Under the pieces are notes generated by a model that was not told where the DNA came from, searched no databases, and was given only the letters and a program-made list of their open reading frames with translations. Below, piece by piece: positions 1 through 7,364 of a stretch of DNA of 15,366 nucleotides. This DNA comes from Desulfobacteraceae bacterium (GTDB taxonomy: Bacteria; Desulfobacterota; Desulfobacteria; Desulfobacterales; Desulfosalsimonadaceae), in NCBI GenBank assembly GCA_011389605.1, contig JAABTZ010000018.1, positions 1-15,366 of the forward strand, given 5' to 3'. How positions within the stretch are numbered: position 1 is the stretch's first letter; every line of letters starts with the position of its first letter. The translations under genes and the position numbers were made by a program.

Positions 1-1
1 G

Positions 2-589
2 TCACGCTCTTTGGCTCAGAAAAAACCCGAAGAACTAAAAGCCATCCGGGAAGCCGGGCTGGACCGGGTGCACATAGGCCTGGAAACAGGAGATGACGAA
101 CTGCTCAAAAAAGTCAACAAGGGCGTGGATTCCCAAGGTCTCATCAAAGGCGGCCAAAAAGCCGTTGAAGCCGGATTTCAGGTGTCTGAGTACTGGATGC
201 CGGGCCTTGGCGGAAAACAGCTGTGGGAAAACCACGCCGTAAACACGGCCCGGGTGCTAAATGCCATCAATCCGCACTACATCCGATCCCGGCCGTTTCG
301 GCCTTTGCCGGGCACGCCCATGTACGATGAATACCAGAAAGGCACATTGCAGCTTCTGTCTGCAAAGGAGCAGCTTCTGGAGCTTAAACTGACCATGGAA
401 AAACTCGAGGTCTCATCAAAGGTCTGCTTTGACCATGCAGGCAATTACTGGCGAAACTCCAGGGGCGGGCTGATGCTTTCCCACGATTACGAGGGCTACA
501 AATTTCCGGAACAGAAGCAAGATGTGCTGGAAAGAATCAGGGACGGCATGGAAGCCGACCATCCCATGCCCGGCTTTCTGCAGATGTGA
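2..589 (+). CDS. Radical SAM protein, C-terminal part (5' end outside window)
   Basis: The reading frame is open from base 2 with no stop, so the gene begins left of the window; the TTG at 11 is probably an internal Leu codon. The visible ~195 residues match the second half of a radical SAM TIM barrel. A segment reading GLDRVHIGLETGDDELLKKV is the typical late-barrel strand of HemN/Elp3-like radical SAM enzymes, followed by a KAVEAGF helix, a PGLGG turn and an RPLPGTPMYDEY segment. The CxxxCxxC cluster motif and any B12 domain would lie upstream and cannot be seen. The substrate is unknown. The gene ends 44 nt before the SDR gene on the same strand, so the two may be cotranscribed. The family is clear; the exact subfamily is not. 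Confidence 0.85.
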   Translation, partial: SRSLAQKKPEELKAIREAGLDRVHIGLETGDDELLKKVNKGVDSQGLIKGGQKAVEAGFQVSEYWMPGLGGKQLWENHAVNTARVLNAINPHYIRSRPFRPLPGTPMYDEYQKGTLQLLSAKEQLLELKLTMEKLEVSSKVCFDHAGNYWRNSRGGLMLSHDYEGYKFPEQKQDVLERIRDGMEADHPMPGFLQM

Positions 590-633
590 CAATCATTTAT
601 AATACCTCAGCCGTTTGAAGCAAAGGAGAGCTC

Positions 634-1416
634 ATGGAACTGAAAAACGCTTCTGCCATTGTCACCGGATCATCGTCGGGCATCGGGGCAGCCGTTGCCA
701 CGGAACTGGCAAAAATGGGCTGCCGTGTGACCGTCAACTACAGCAGAAACCAGAAGGGCGCGGAAAAAACCGCTGAAGCGTGCCGGGCACTGGGCGCTGA
801 AACCCTTGTTGTGCAGGCCGATGTGTCAAATGATACTGACTGCCGCAAACTTGTGGATACCGCGGTAAAACATTTCGGGAGCCTGCAGATTCTTATCAAC
901 AACGCCGGCACCACAAAATTCTGCCGGCACCAGGAGTTAGACGGACTAGACAAGCAGGATTTCATGGACATTTACGCAGTCAACCTGGTGGGCCCGTTTC
1001 AGATGACCAGGGCTGCGGAAGCCTCCCTGCGCGCAAACGAAGTCTCCCATATAATCAACATGGGCTCCATTGCCGCGCTCACCGGGGTGGGCAGCTCCAT
1101 TGCCTATGCCGCCTCCAAGGGGGCGCTGGTGACAATGACAATGTCGCTTGCCCGGGTTCTGGGCCCCCAGATTCGGGTCAATGCTGTATGCCCGGGGTTT
1201 GTGGCCGGGGAATGGTTAAAAAAGGGCCTGGGTGAAAAAGCCTATGACACGCTTAAAAATCAGTACGAGCAGGCCGCTCCCTTAAACCGCACCGCCACCC
1301 CGGAGACCGTGGCCCAAACGGTTGCCGCATTAATCGGCGGCGCAGACCTGACAACGGGCGAAACCCTTATCATCGATGGCGGAACCCACCTGCACACCGC
1401 ACCCATGCGGCGGTAA
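634..1416 (+). CDS. Short-chain dehydrogenase/reductase (SDR)
   Basis: The 260-residue protein is a classical SDR of usual length, expected to be a cytoplasmic NAD(P)-dependent alcohol/ketone oxidoreductase. Visible motifs are the dinucleotide-binding TGSSSGIG (residues 11-18), NNAG (89-92) and the catalytic tetrad N117, S145, Y158, K162 (YAASK). An Arg just after beta-2 (NYSRN, residues 35-39) hints at NADP(H) preference, which is an inference. The C-terminal GGADLTTGETLIIDGG is typical of the FabG-like branch. The ATG at 634 has AAGGAG about 6 nt upstream. The gene lies 44 nt after the radical SAM gene and converges on the AOR gene, 27 nt away. The substrate is unknown; an oxidoreductase beside an aldehyde oxidoreductase would suit alcohol/aldehyde or beta-hydroxyacyl chemistry. 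Confidence 0.92.
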   Translation: MELKNASAIVTGSSSGIGAAVATELAKMGCRVTVNYSRNQKGAEKTAEACRALGAETLVVQADVSNDTDCRKLVDTAVKHFGSLQILINNAGTTKFCRHQELDGLDKQDFMDIYAVNLVGPFQMTRAAEASLRANEVSHIINMGSIAALTGVGSSIAYAASKGALVTMTMSLARVLGPQIRVNAVCPGFVAGEWLKKGLGEKAYDTLKNQYEQAAPLNRTATPETVAQTVAALIGGADLTTGETLIIDGGTHLHTAPMRR

Positions 1417-1417
1417 A

Positions 1418-1437
1418 CAATCATTTTTCTCTGATTG
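1418..1437. terminator. Small hairpin between convergent genes
   Basis: CAATCA (1418-1423) pairs with TGATTG (1432-1437) around an 8-nt pyrimidine-rich loop, inside the 27-nt gap between the convergent SDR and AOR genes. The stem is only 6 bp with no good U-tract on either strand, so a bidirectional terminator role is tentative. Confidence 0.3.
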
Positions 1438-1443
1438 CTCTTA

Positions 1444-3378
1444 TCAATCGTTGTTTTTTATAAACCGCAGGGGCTCCAGCGCATCTTTTACATCGGGCAT
1501 ATCCAGGCGCTCAAGACACGCTGCGCTCTGCAGGCCTGTTTCCGGATCCCAGCCGCGAAGCTTATAATACCGGGCCCGCATCTGCTCAAATTCGCTGCGA
1601 TCCAGGACTGCCCCCTTTGTGGAGACCGGCTCTTCAGCAGGTCCGGGCACAATGAGCTGGGGGTTTAACTTGTCAAAAACAATGGGGTCGGTGAAATTGA
1701 ATTCCGGCGGAGCATCATCTGCCACCGGGCGCCACCCCTCGCGCAGCAAAATGGCCCTTTGAAGGTTAAAAATCCTCTCCCCGTAAAGGTTTAACCCGTT
1801 TTCATCTGTGTCGATACCAGTGACGGCGGAAAACACCTGGTTTTCAAGGGTTGGATCGCCCACGTTGTCTTCGGTGTTAAATGAATCCATGATGGGCCAT
1901 CCAAAATCACACAGCCCAAGGCTGTCTTTGGCATAGGTGCGGTCCTGGACCTTTGCCGAGGCCAGGGCCTTGCCATCAAAGGTTGTCATGTCCCAGGCTT
2001 TATCGCTTTTCCAGAATTTCACCGTTGCTTTTCTGAACACTTCAGCAGTTGTGGGCGACATCTCCGGCCGGATCCTGTGCAGCAGCCACCGGGCGATCAA
2101 ATGGCTGACATCATGGAGCTGGGCAATTGGCTGACGGGGCTCCATGCCGTAGGGAAGCGCAGTCACCGTGTACTGCCGCGGCGTGTACGTTCCGGCCAGG
2201 CCCACGGCATTGGTAAACTCGTTAAACTGGTCTTTTGCCGCCTGCCCAAGGCTTTCTCCGGCCCGCAGGATGCCTTCTGCCAGAATATCGCCAAAGCCCT
2301 GCCGCCGGGCGATCATGGAAACCAGCTGTTCTATGAAACCACGGGTTCCCAGCTGATCAAAACCAAGGCTCGTGTCCGCATCCGATAGCACCCCGGCCTC
2401 ATAGCAGCCCTCAAGCCACAAAAGCAGGTTTTGCATCTCCATGGTGCACAGCCCGTAGTCATTGCAAAAGCGGGTGGCGTCCAGGGCCGTTTCAATGCCC
2501 TGGCCCTGTTTCTGGCCGGCATGGGACATGTAAAACACCATGGCCTGGCACTTGCGCACCTCCTCCCGGCCCTCCGGGGTGCGGTACAATCCCCGTCCGC
2601 ATTCCATGGCGCACTGGTAGCAGGACGCGGTTTTTACAAACTGCATCTGTTTTTTGGGCACAGGCATGCGCAGGGGCCCGCGCTTGCTGATATGGACAAT
2701 GTGTTTGTTGAGAGCTGTCAGCCGTTCTTTATCATATACATCCGGCTTGCCAGTGCCCACAACAGCAATGGCCTTTAAGTTCTTCGATCCCATGACCGCA
2801 CCGAAGCCCCCGGTGGCGCTGCCCTCGTGATCGGTGATCACCGTGGCATTTCGGCACTGGTTTTCCCCTGCCGGGCCTATGGATACAAACCGCACCTGTT
2901 GGCCGTGGATTTGCTTTAAACGCTTCTGGACCGCATAGGTGCCCTGCCCCCAGAACTCTGATGCATCCAGGATTTCGGCTTTGCCGTCTGTGATCATAAT
3001 ATAGACCGGTTTTTCCGAACGTCCTGATACCACCACCCCGTCATAGCCGGCACGTTTCAGATAAGCCGGAAAGAACCCACCCAGATTTCCATAACAAAAC
3101 CCCTCTGGCAGGCGCATGGGAGATTTTCCCATCACGGTCATGCGCGTTGCGGCCTGAACCCCGGTTGCCACCAGTGCCCCGGCCATAAAAATCAGCCGGT
3201 TTCCAGGATCCAGGGCCCCGGTTTCCGGGGCCACCTCGTCCCAGTATAATTTTGTGGCAATGCCGCGCCCGCCCAGAAACCGCTCGGCATAAGGCAGGGT
3301 TTCCTTTTCAGATACAGATCCCGCATCCAGATCCACGCGCAGAATTTTTCCCGCCCAGCCGCATACCTTATCTGTCAT
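1444..3378 (-). CDS. Aldehyde:ferredoxin oxidoreductase family tungsto/molybdoenzyme
   Basis: This AOR-family protein has 644 residues from the chosen start, the normal length. AOR enzymes oxidise aldehydes to acids (or the reverse) with a bis-pterin W/Mo cofactor and a [4Fe-4S] cluster, passing electrons to ferredoxin in the cytoplasm. Visible features are the N-terminal GKILRVDL and FLGGRGIATKLYW, the pterin-binding ATGGFGAVMGSKNLKAIAV, and cluster ligands C253, C256, C260 (CYQCAMEC) with the distal C490 in DSLGLCDF. The ATG at 3378 has GGAGG (3388-3392 on the plus strand) 9 nt upstream. The ATG at 3387 abuts that GGAGG with no spacing and is less likely. The AOR family also contains BamB, the class II benzoyl-CoA reductase active subunit. 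Without other bam genes here I prefer a generic AOR call; the substrate is open. Confidence 0.93.
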   Translation of the reverse strand: MTDKVCGWAGKILRVDLDAGSVSEKETLPYAERFLGGRGIATKLYWDEVAPETGALDPGNRLIFMAGALVATGVQAATRMTVMGKSPMRLPEGFCYGNLGGFFPAYLKRAGYDGVVVSGRSEKPVYIMITDGKAEILDASEFWGQGTYAVQKRLKQIHGQQVRFVSIGPAGENQCRNATVITDHEGSATGGFGAVMGSKNLKAIAVVGTGKPDVYDKERLTALNKHIVHISKRGPLRMPVPKKQMQFVKTASCYQCAMECGRGLYRTPEGREEVRKCQAMVFYMSHAGQKQGQGIETALDATRFCNDYGLCTMEMQNLLLWLEGCYEAGVLSDADTSLGFDQLGTRGFIEQLVSMIARRQGFGDILAEGILRAGESLGQAAKDQFNEFTNAVGLAGTYTPRQYTVTALPYGMEPRQPIAQLHDVSHLIARWLLHRIRPEMSPTTAEVFRKATVKFWKSDKAWDMTTFDGKALASAKVQDRTYAKDSLGLCDFGWPIMDSFNTEDNVGDPTLENQVFSAVTGIDTDENGLNLYGERIFNLQRAILLREGWRPVADDAPPEFNFTDPIVFDKLNPQLIVPGPAEEPVSTKGAVLDRSEFEQMRARYYKLRGWDPETGLQSAACLERLDMPDVKDALEPLRFIKNND

Positions 3379-3411
3379 TACAGACATCCTCCATAGTTCA
3401 TTAATGTCTCA

Positions 3412-3440
3412 TTAATATCAATCCGTTACGGTATCGTAAA
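3412..3440 (-). promoter_or_regulatory. Candidate sigma70-type promoter for the AOR gene
   Basis: On the minus strand, TTTACG (3435-3440) lies 17 nt from TATTAA (3412-3417), about 33 nt upstream of the AOR start. Each box matches consensus at 4 of 6 positions. The -35 box falls in the CGTAAAAAG motif at the edge of repeat copy A, so the repeat may supply part of the promoter. Confidence 0.35.
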
Positions 3441-3560
3441 AAGCACTCAAACCACAATAACCATTAAACAATAAAAAAATAACTTCTTGATTTTACTTAA
3501 CACTTAATCACTTAAAATTTGAAACTGCCTGTAAAAACACTTTTTACAGATGTATCAAAT
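3432..3560 (+). repeat. Dispersed repeat copy A (AT-rich module plus hairpin)
   Basis: This block is repeated near the right edge of the window (copy B). The core at 3466-3507 matches 15193-15234 at 39 of 42 bases, and matching extends on both sides through a TAAAAAG motif and a shared ACTGCCTGTAAAAA. It ends in a perfect hairpin, CTGTAAAAA (3529-3537) / TTTTTACAG (3541-3549) with a 3-nt loop, then an ATCAAAT that resembles the CATCAA of other copies. It has no coding capacity and sits in the divergent gap between the AOR gene and the acyl-CoA synthetase alpha gene. Confidence 0.85.
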
Positions 3561-3561
3561 C

Positions 3562-3589
3562 TTGCTTTTTTCTTCATATCGGATATAAA
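3562..3589 (+). promoter_or_regulatory. Candidate sigma70-type promoter for the acyl-CoA synthetase genes
   Basis: TTGCTT (3562-3567) and TATAAA (3584-3589) are separated by 16 nt, directly after repeat copy A. Transcription would start near 3596 and leave a leader of about 70 nt before the ATG at 3669. Confidence 0.45.
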
Positions 3590-3668
3590 TTAACATGATT
3601 TTGTCATATTGAAAAGGTTTCGGTATCAGCGACGGATGTTTACAACATGCTCCGGAAAAAGGCTTATC

Positions 3669-5156
3669 ATGGAAAGCAAAGCAGACAGCAACTCAACAGA
3701 TCAGACCCAGTTCGACCGGATCTTTCATCCTGAAAACATTGCCGTCATAGGGGTTTCATCCAAGGGCGCCGGCTTTGGGGCGGGAATGTTTTTTGCCCTT
3801 CGGGCCATCGGCTATGAAAAGGACATTTTTCTGGTCAACCCCAAGGGCGGCAGCCTGGCCGGTCAGCCCATCTATAAACGGATCGAAGACATCCCGCATG
3901 GGTTCGATCTGGCCATCATAACCGTGACGGCCGGGGCCGTGCCCGGGGCCCTGGAGGAATGCCGCAGAAAAGGCGCGGCTGCTGCCCAAATCCTGTCGTC
4001 TGGCTTCCGGGAGCTGAACACGGATGAAGGCCGGGCATTGGAAGAACAGGTCCGGCAAATCGCCCGGAAAGGCATTCGGGTGATCGGACCCAACTGCTTT
4101 GGCATCTACTGCCCTCAAAGCGGACTTACAGTGCTTCCCGGGGCTGATCTTTCCCGAAAAACCGGGCCAGTGGCATTCTGTTCCCAGAGCGGGGGTATGG
4201 CCGTTGATTTTGCCAATACAGGCAAATCCATGGGCCTGGCCTTCAGTAAAATCGTCAGCTTTGGAAACGGCGCTGATCTGCGGGAAACAGAACTGCTTGA
4301 CTATTTCGGCAATGATTCCCAAACCGGGGTCATAAACATGTACATCGAGGGGGTCAAAGACGGCGAAGCGTTTTTTGATACCCTGAAAAACATAACGCAA
4401 AAAAAGCCTGTAATCATTATCAAAGGAGGGCTGTCTGCAGCCGGAAGCCGGGCCGTGCTCAGCCACACAGCCTCCATGGGCGGAAGCAGGGTTATCTGGC
4501 AGTCGCTTTTAAAACAGGCCAATGCCGTGCAGGTAAACGACATGGAGGAAATGGCGCGCACCACCCTTGCCTTCACCCGACTGCCGGCCCGGGTATTCAG
4601 GCAGATTTCCGTATTGGGCGGGGGCGGGGCTTTGGGAGTCGGGGCTGCGGATGCAGCCGAAACCCACGGTATTTCAATCCCGGCTTTTGAACCCGGCCTT
4701 CGCGGACAAATCGAAGATCTTCTGCCCAGGCCCGGCTCCAGCGCAGCAAACCCGGTTGATGTAGCCAATCCCTACGTGCGCCCTGAAATCCTTGAGCAGG
4801 TAATGGAACTGGCTGCCGCAGATAAGCGAATTGAACTCCAGATTTTGATCACCCTGTTTCACCATTACAAGAACTTTTCTGCCTTGACCGGAAAACCCGT
4901 CCGGGAAGTTACCCCTTATGCCGAACTTGCCGAGCGGGTGGAAAAGGTGGTACAAAAAACAGGCAAACCAGTGGTTGTGGTGTTAAACAATCCCAAGCGC
5001 GGCACGGACCACATGGACGTGGTGGAAATGATCCAAGAGGCCAGACAGGCGTTTATGCAGCGGCAGATCCCTGCATTTGACAGCTTAAACGAGGCCATGG
5101 AAGCCATCGCACGGGTCAACCAATACTACAATACAAAAGGAAAAGCGAATGAATAA
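3669..5156 (+). CDS. NDP-forming acyl-CoA synthetase, alpha subunit
   Basis: The product has 495 residues. Such enzymes interconvert acyl-CoA + ADP + Pi with acid + CoA + ATP through a phosphohistidine intermediate, in the cytoplasm. An N-terminal CoA-binding Rossmann domain (~residues 15-140) starts FHPENIAVIGVS. It is followed by the succinyl-CoA-ligase-like domains with RVIGPNCFGIY, FCSQSGGMAVD and VSFGNGADL. H266 in VLSHTAS matches the active-site His of archaeal ADP-forming acetyl-CoA synthetase alpha. The ATP-grasp domain is absent here and is encoded by the next gene, as in split archaeal enzymes; many bacteria have it fused. The ATG at 3669 follows AAAAGG by 6 nt. An in-frame TTG at 3609 would add 20 residues that resemble no family sequence, so I reject it. 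The acyl substrate is unknown. Confidence 0.92.
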   Translation: MESKADSNSTDQTQFDRIFHPENIAVIGVSSKGAGFGAGMFFALRAIGYEKDIFLVNPKGGSLAGQPIYKRIEDIPHGFDLAIITVTAGAVPGALEECRRKGAAAAQILSSGFRELNTDEGRALEEQVRQIARKGIRVIGPNCFGIYCPQSGLTVLPGADLSRKTGPVAFCSQSGGMAVDFANTGKSMGLAFSKIVSFGNGADLRETELLDYFGNDSQTGVINMYIEGVKDGEAFFDTLKNITQKKPVIIIKGGLSAAGSRAVLSHTASMGGSRVIWQSLLKQANAVQVNDMEEMARTTLAFTRLPARVFRQISVLGGGGALGVGAADAAETHGISIPAFEPGLRGQIEDLLPRPGSSAANPVDVANPYVRPEILEQVMELAAADKRIELQILITLFHHYKNFSALTGKPVREVTPYAELAERVEKVVQKTGKPVVVVLNNPKRGTDHMDVVEMIQEARQAFMQRQIPAFDSLNEAMEAIARVNQYYNTKGKANE

Positions 5157-5838
5157 GCAGGCAGCCATGGAAATAATCAAAAAAGCCCGGGAGAAGGGAC
5201 AAAAGGCCTTGTCCGAATTTGAAGCCAAGCAGGTGCTGGCCGCCTATGACATCCCGGTCACCCGGGAGATGATAGTGGAGGATCAGCTCCAGCTGAAACA
5301 GGCCGCGGCCCAAATCGGTTTTCCGCTGGTCATGAAGGCGTGCTCGGCAGATGTGGCCCATAAAACAGAAAATAATCTGGTGCGGGTGGATCTGCGGACC
5401 AGTCAGGAGGCCGGCCTGGCATTTGCGGAAATATCAGAGCAGATGCCTGACGGCGAAAATTCAGGCGTGCTGGTTCAGGAGATGGTTTCGGGCAAAAGGG
5501 AGCTGGTCATGGGCATGACCCGGGATCCACAGTTCGGTGCCTGCGTCATGTTCGGTCTGGGAGGGATTTTTACGGAAATCCTAAAGGATATCGTGTTTCG
5601 CAAAGCCCCCCTTGCCCGGGAAGATGCCCTGGATATGATGCAGGAAATCCGGGGCCGGAAAATCCTGGAGGCAGTGCGCGGCATGCCTGCGGCAGACACG
5701 GACCTGCTGGCGCAGATGCTCATTGCTGTCGGCCAAATCGGCCTTGACATGGAGCATGTGGCTGAGATCGATATTAACCCGGTAATCCTTGCCGGCAGCC
5801 GGCCAGTGGCCGTTGATGCCCTGATCGTTCTGGCCTAA
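5149..5838 (+). CDS. NDP-forming acyl-CoA synthetase, beta subunit (ATP-grasp)
   Basis: The 229-residue ATP-grasp protein is about the length of the separate beta subunit of archaeal ADP-forming acetyl-CoA synthetase. Visible features are LSEFEAKQVLAAYDIPVT at the N-terminus, FPLVMKACSADVAHKTEN with H71, VLVQEMVSGKRELVMGM, FGLGGIFTEILKD, and the terminal EIDINPVI. From family knowledge, H71 corresponds to the second phosphorylatable His described in Pyrococcus ACD1 beta. One oddity is that the usual Gly after HKxD is replaced (HKTENNLV). Its ATG lies inside the end of the alpha gene (8-nt overlap), so translation is probably coupled and the two form one complex. The 3' end overlaps the convergent minus-strand gene by 4 nt. 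Confidence 0.92.
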   Translation: MNKQAAMEIIKKAREKGQKALSEFEAKQVLAAYDIPVTREMIVEDQLQLKQAAAQIGFPLVMKACSADVAHKTENNLVRVDLRTSQEAGLAFAEISEQMPDGENSGVLVQEMVSGKRELVMGMTRDPQFGACVMFGLGGIFTEILKDIVFRKAPLAREDALDMMQEIRGRKILEAVRGMPAADTDLLAQMLIAVGQIGLDMEHVAEIDINPVILAGSRPVAVDALIVLA

Positions 5839-6251
5839 GGGGTCAGAGAAACCCTTTTGCCGTCAATCTCAATGCGGGTTTTGCAATAGGTCAGTTTTTC
5901 GATTATCTTTCCGTCCCTGAAATGGATTACATCAACCCCCCGACGGGATTCGGGCCGGCCTTCATATCCTTTTTCAGATGAAGGCCACAAAAGGGTCCAC
6001 CGGTAGAGGATTTTTTGCTCTGTTTCATCCACAAACAGGTCTTCGGAAACAAACCGAAACCCGCCGTGGTTTTCAAACCAGGGCTTCCAGGCCTTTTCCA
6101 GGGCATCCCGCCCCCGGGCCTGTCCGCCGGTCCAGTTTTCAAAAACAACATCTTCATGGAAAAGCGAGATAACGCCTTTAAGATCATGGGCATCCCAGGC
6201 CTGGTTCCATTTTTCCATGGCATCAATAAGAGATTGCCGTGATAAGGTCAT
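5835..6251 (-). CDS. NTF2/SnoaL-like small protein
   Basis: The 138-residue protein has the alpha+beta cone pattern of the NTF2-like superfamily. An N-terminal helix pair (WNQAWDAHDLKGVISLFHED) is followed by VVFENWTGGQARGRDALEKAW and then beta strands that include ILYRWTLLW and GVDVIHFRDGKIIEKLTY. Members act as ketosteroid-isomerase-like enzymes, polyketide cyclases or binding proteins, and the substrate cannot be inferred. There is no signal peptide or membrane segment. On its own strand the ATG follows AAGGAA by 5 nt. It converges on the synthetase beta gene, with the two stop codons overlapping by 4 nt. Upstream of its start lies repeat copy C. Confidence in the fold is good; the function is unassigned. 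Confidence 0.8.
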   Translation of the reverse strand: MTLSRQSLIDAMEKWNQAWDAHDLKGVISLFHEDVVFENWTGGQARGRDALEKAWKPWFENHGGFRFVSEDLFVDETEQKILYRWTLLWPSSEKGYEGRPESRRGVDVIHFRDGKIIEKLTYCKTRIEIDGKRVSLTP

Positions 6252-6278
6252 GGCGGTTCCTTTCCTGCTTTGAATGTT

Positions 6279-6440
6279 GACGGCTTCGTAAAAAGTCCAA
6301 TATCTGCGTTACGCGCGATTTTTCAGAATTTCACGTACAGCTAAGTACGCTGCATTCTTCAAAATCGCGCAAGCCTTGATCTTGAACTTTTTACAAAGCC
6401 GTCTAAAAGGGACTTTTTACGGGTGCATCAAATGTTGATG
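6279..6440. repeat. Dispersed repeat copy C with a ~125-nt near-palindrome
   Basis: From GACGGC at 6279 to GCCGTC at 6403 the sequence is almost its own reverse complement: roughly 40 of 53 arm bases pair, with one 1-nt shift. The centre is CGTAC-agctaa-GTACG (6334-6349). The right part (6348-6394) is identical, in reverse complement, over all 47 bases to 15320-15366 at the window edge. After the palindrome come GACTTTTTACGGG and a second hairpin, CATCAA (6426-6431) / TTGATG (6435-6440). It lies between the divergent NTF2-like and Sir2 genes, and I see no ORF in it. Confidence 0.92.
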
Positions 6441-6490
6441 GCGCTGTAATAGACTGTTGCCCCCTGCCTGGTAATTTGTTAACATATTTG

Positions 6491-6499
6491 TGTTACAAT
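6491..6499 (+). promoter_or_regulatory. Candidate extended -10 element for the Sir2 gene
   Basis: TGTTACAAT (6491-6499) fits an extended -10 (TGnTACAAT), 31 nt before the ATG at 6531. No convincing -35 is present 16-18 nt upstream, which is tolerated for extended -10 promoters. Confidence 0.35.
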
Positions 6500-6530
6500 C
6501 AACAAGATAAAGTATCAGATGGAGGCGATT

Positions 6531-7289
6531 ATGGACGCCACAAAGGAAAAAATAGCACAGCTGAAACAAATGATAGACCAGTGCCGCCAGGCGGTGGTGT
6601 TTACAGGAGCGGGCATCAGCACTGAGTCCGGAATTCCCGATTTTCGAAGCCCCGGCGGTATATGGAGCAAAAACCGGCCCATTAATTACCAGGATTTCAT
6701 CTCTTCGGAAAAAATGCGCATCGAGGCATGGCGGCGCAGATTTGCCATAGGCGAGGTCCTGGACCAGGCCCGGCCCAACCCAGGGCATCTGGCAGTGGCC
6801 AAACTTGTGCAGACCGGCAAGGCAGCCTGTGTGATCACCCAGAACATCGACGGCCTGCACCAGGTATCCGGGGTTCCGGACAACAAGGTCATCGAGCTGC
6901 ACGGTAACACCAATTATGCAGTCTGCCTGGAATGCAGCAAGCGATTCGAGCTCGAAGCCATCCGGCTGGCATTTGAAAAAAATCCCCATGCCCCGGTCTG
7001 CGACAACTGCAACGGCATGGTCAAAACCGCCACCATCTCGTTTGGCCAGTCCATGCCAGTGACTGAGATGAATGCAGCCCGGGAGCAGACCCTTGCCTGC
7101 GACCTTTTTCTGTCTTTAGGGTCATCACTTGTTGTATATCCGGCAGCGGGTTTTCCCGAGATGGCAAAACGAAACAATGCAGGCCTGGCGATAATAAACC
7201 GGGATCCCACGGGCATGGATCACCTGGCCGATCTTGTGATCCATGACAGTATAGGCACTGTGCTGGCCCAGGCCGTGGGCCTGGAATAA
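6531..7289 (+). CDS. Sir2-family NAD-dependent protein deacylase (sirtuin)
   Basis: The 252-residue sirtuin removes acetyl or other acyl groups from protein lysines using NAD+, in the cytoplasm. All core motifs are present: GAGIS (26-30), PDFR (36-39), TQNIDGLH (103-110), the catalytic His in ELHGN (H124), and a Zn site at C132, C135, C157, C160. Later come SLGSSLVVYPA (195-205) and INRDPTG (222-228). The ATG at 6531 is chosen because GGAGG (6521-6525) lies 5 nt before it; the in-frame ATG at 6519 overlaps that ribosome site and is unlikely. Upstream lie the acyl-CoA synthetase genes, an association expected for sirtuins that reverse lysine acylation. The nitroreductase gene follows after 75 nt containing a repeat fragment, so cotranscription is possible but unproven. 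Acyl-chain preference cannot be read here. Confidence 0.95.
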   Translation: MDATKEKIAQLKQMIDQCRQAVVFTGAGISTESGIPDFRSPGGIWSKNRPINYQDFISSEKMRIEAWRRRFAIGEVLDQARPNPGHLAVAKLVQTGKAACVITQNIDGLHQVSGVPDNKVIELHGNTNYAVCLECSKRFELEAIRLAFEKNPHAPVCDNCNGMVKTATISFGQSMPVTEMNAAREQTLACDLFLSLGSSLVVYPAAGFPEMAKRNNAGLAIINRDPTGMDHLADLVIHDSIGTVLAQAVGLE

Positions 7290-7325
7290 TTCATACAAAA
7301 ATGCCAACACAAATATCTGAAAACC

Positions 7326-7346
7326 GACTTTTTACGAGAACATCAT
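7326..7346 (-). repeat. Short repeat remnant, copy E
   Basis: CGACTTTTTACGAGAACATCA at 7326-7346 is the reverse complement of the TGATGCGCTCGTAAAAAGTCG unit of copy B (15283-15303), with two mismatches over 21 bases. It lies 7 nt before the nitroreductase ribosome site GGGAG (7354-7358), between the Sir2 and nitroreductase genes. Confidence 0.65.
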
Positions 7347-7364
7347 AATTTAAGGGAGAAATAC

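Noticed and set aside
1444..3378. BamB (benzoyl-CoA reductase subunit) as the identity of the AOR-family gene
   Set aside because: Length and fold fit, but no other bam genes are present and residue-level distinction from other AOR members cannot be made by eye.
3609..3668. Upstream TTG start for the synthetase alpha subunit
   Set aside because: The added residues are basic and unlike the family N-terminus, and the ATG at 3669 has a better spaced ribosome site.
3756..4466. Minus-strand open frame (236 codons) inside the acyl-CoA synthetase alpha gene
   Set aside because: The plus-strand protein is a clear family member across this stretch, and the antisense translation is low-complexity and unlike any family I know.
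6417..6989. Minus-strand open frame running from repeat C into the Sir2 gene
   Set aside because: The plus strand encodes complete sirtuin motifs here. The antisense frame begins inside the gene and ends in the repeat.
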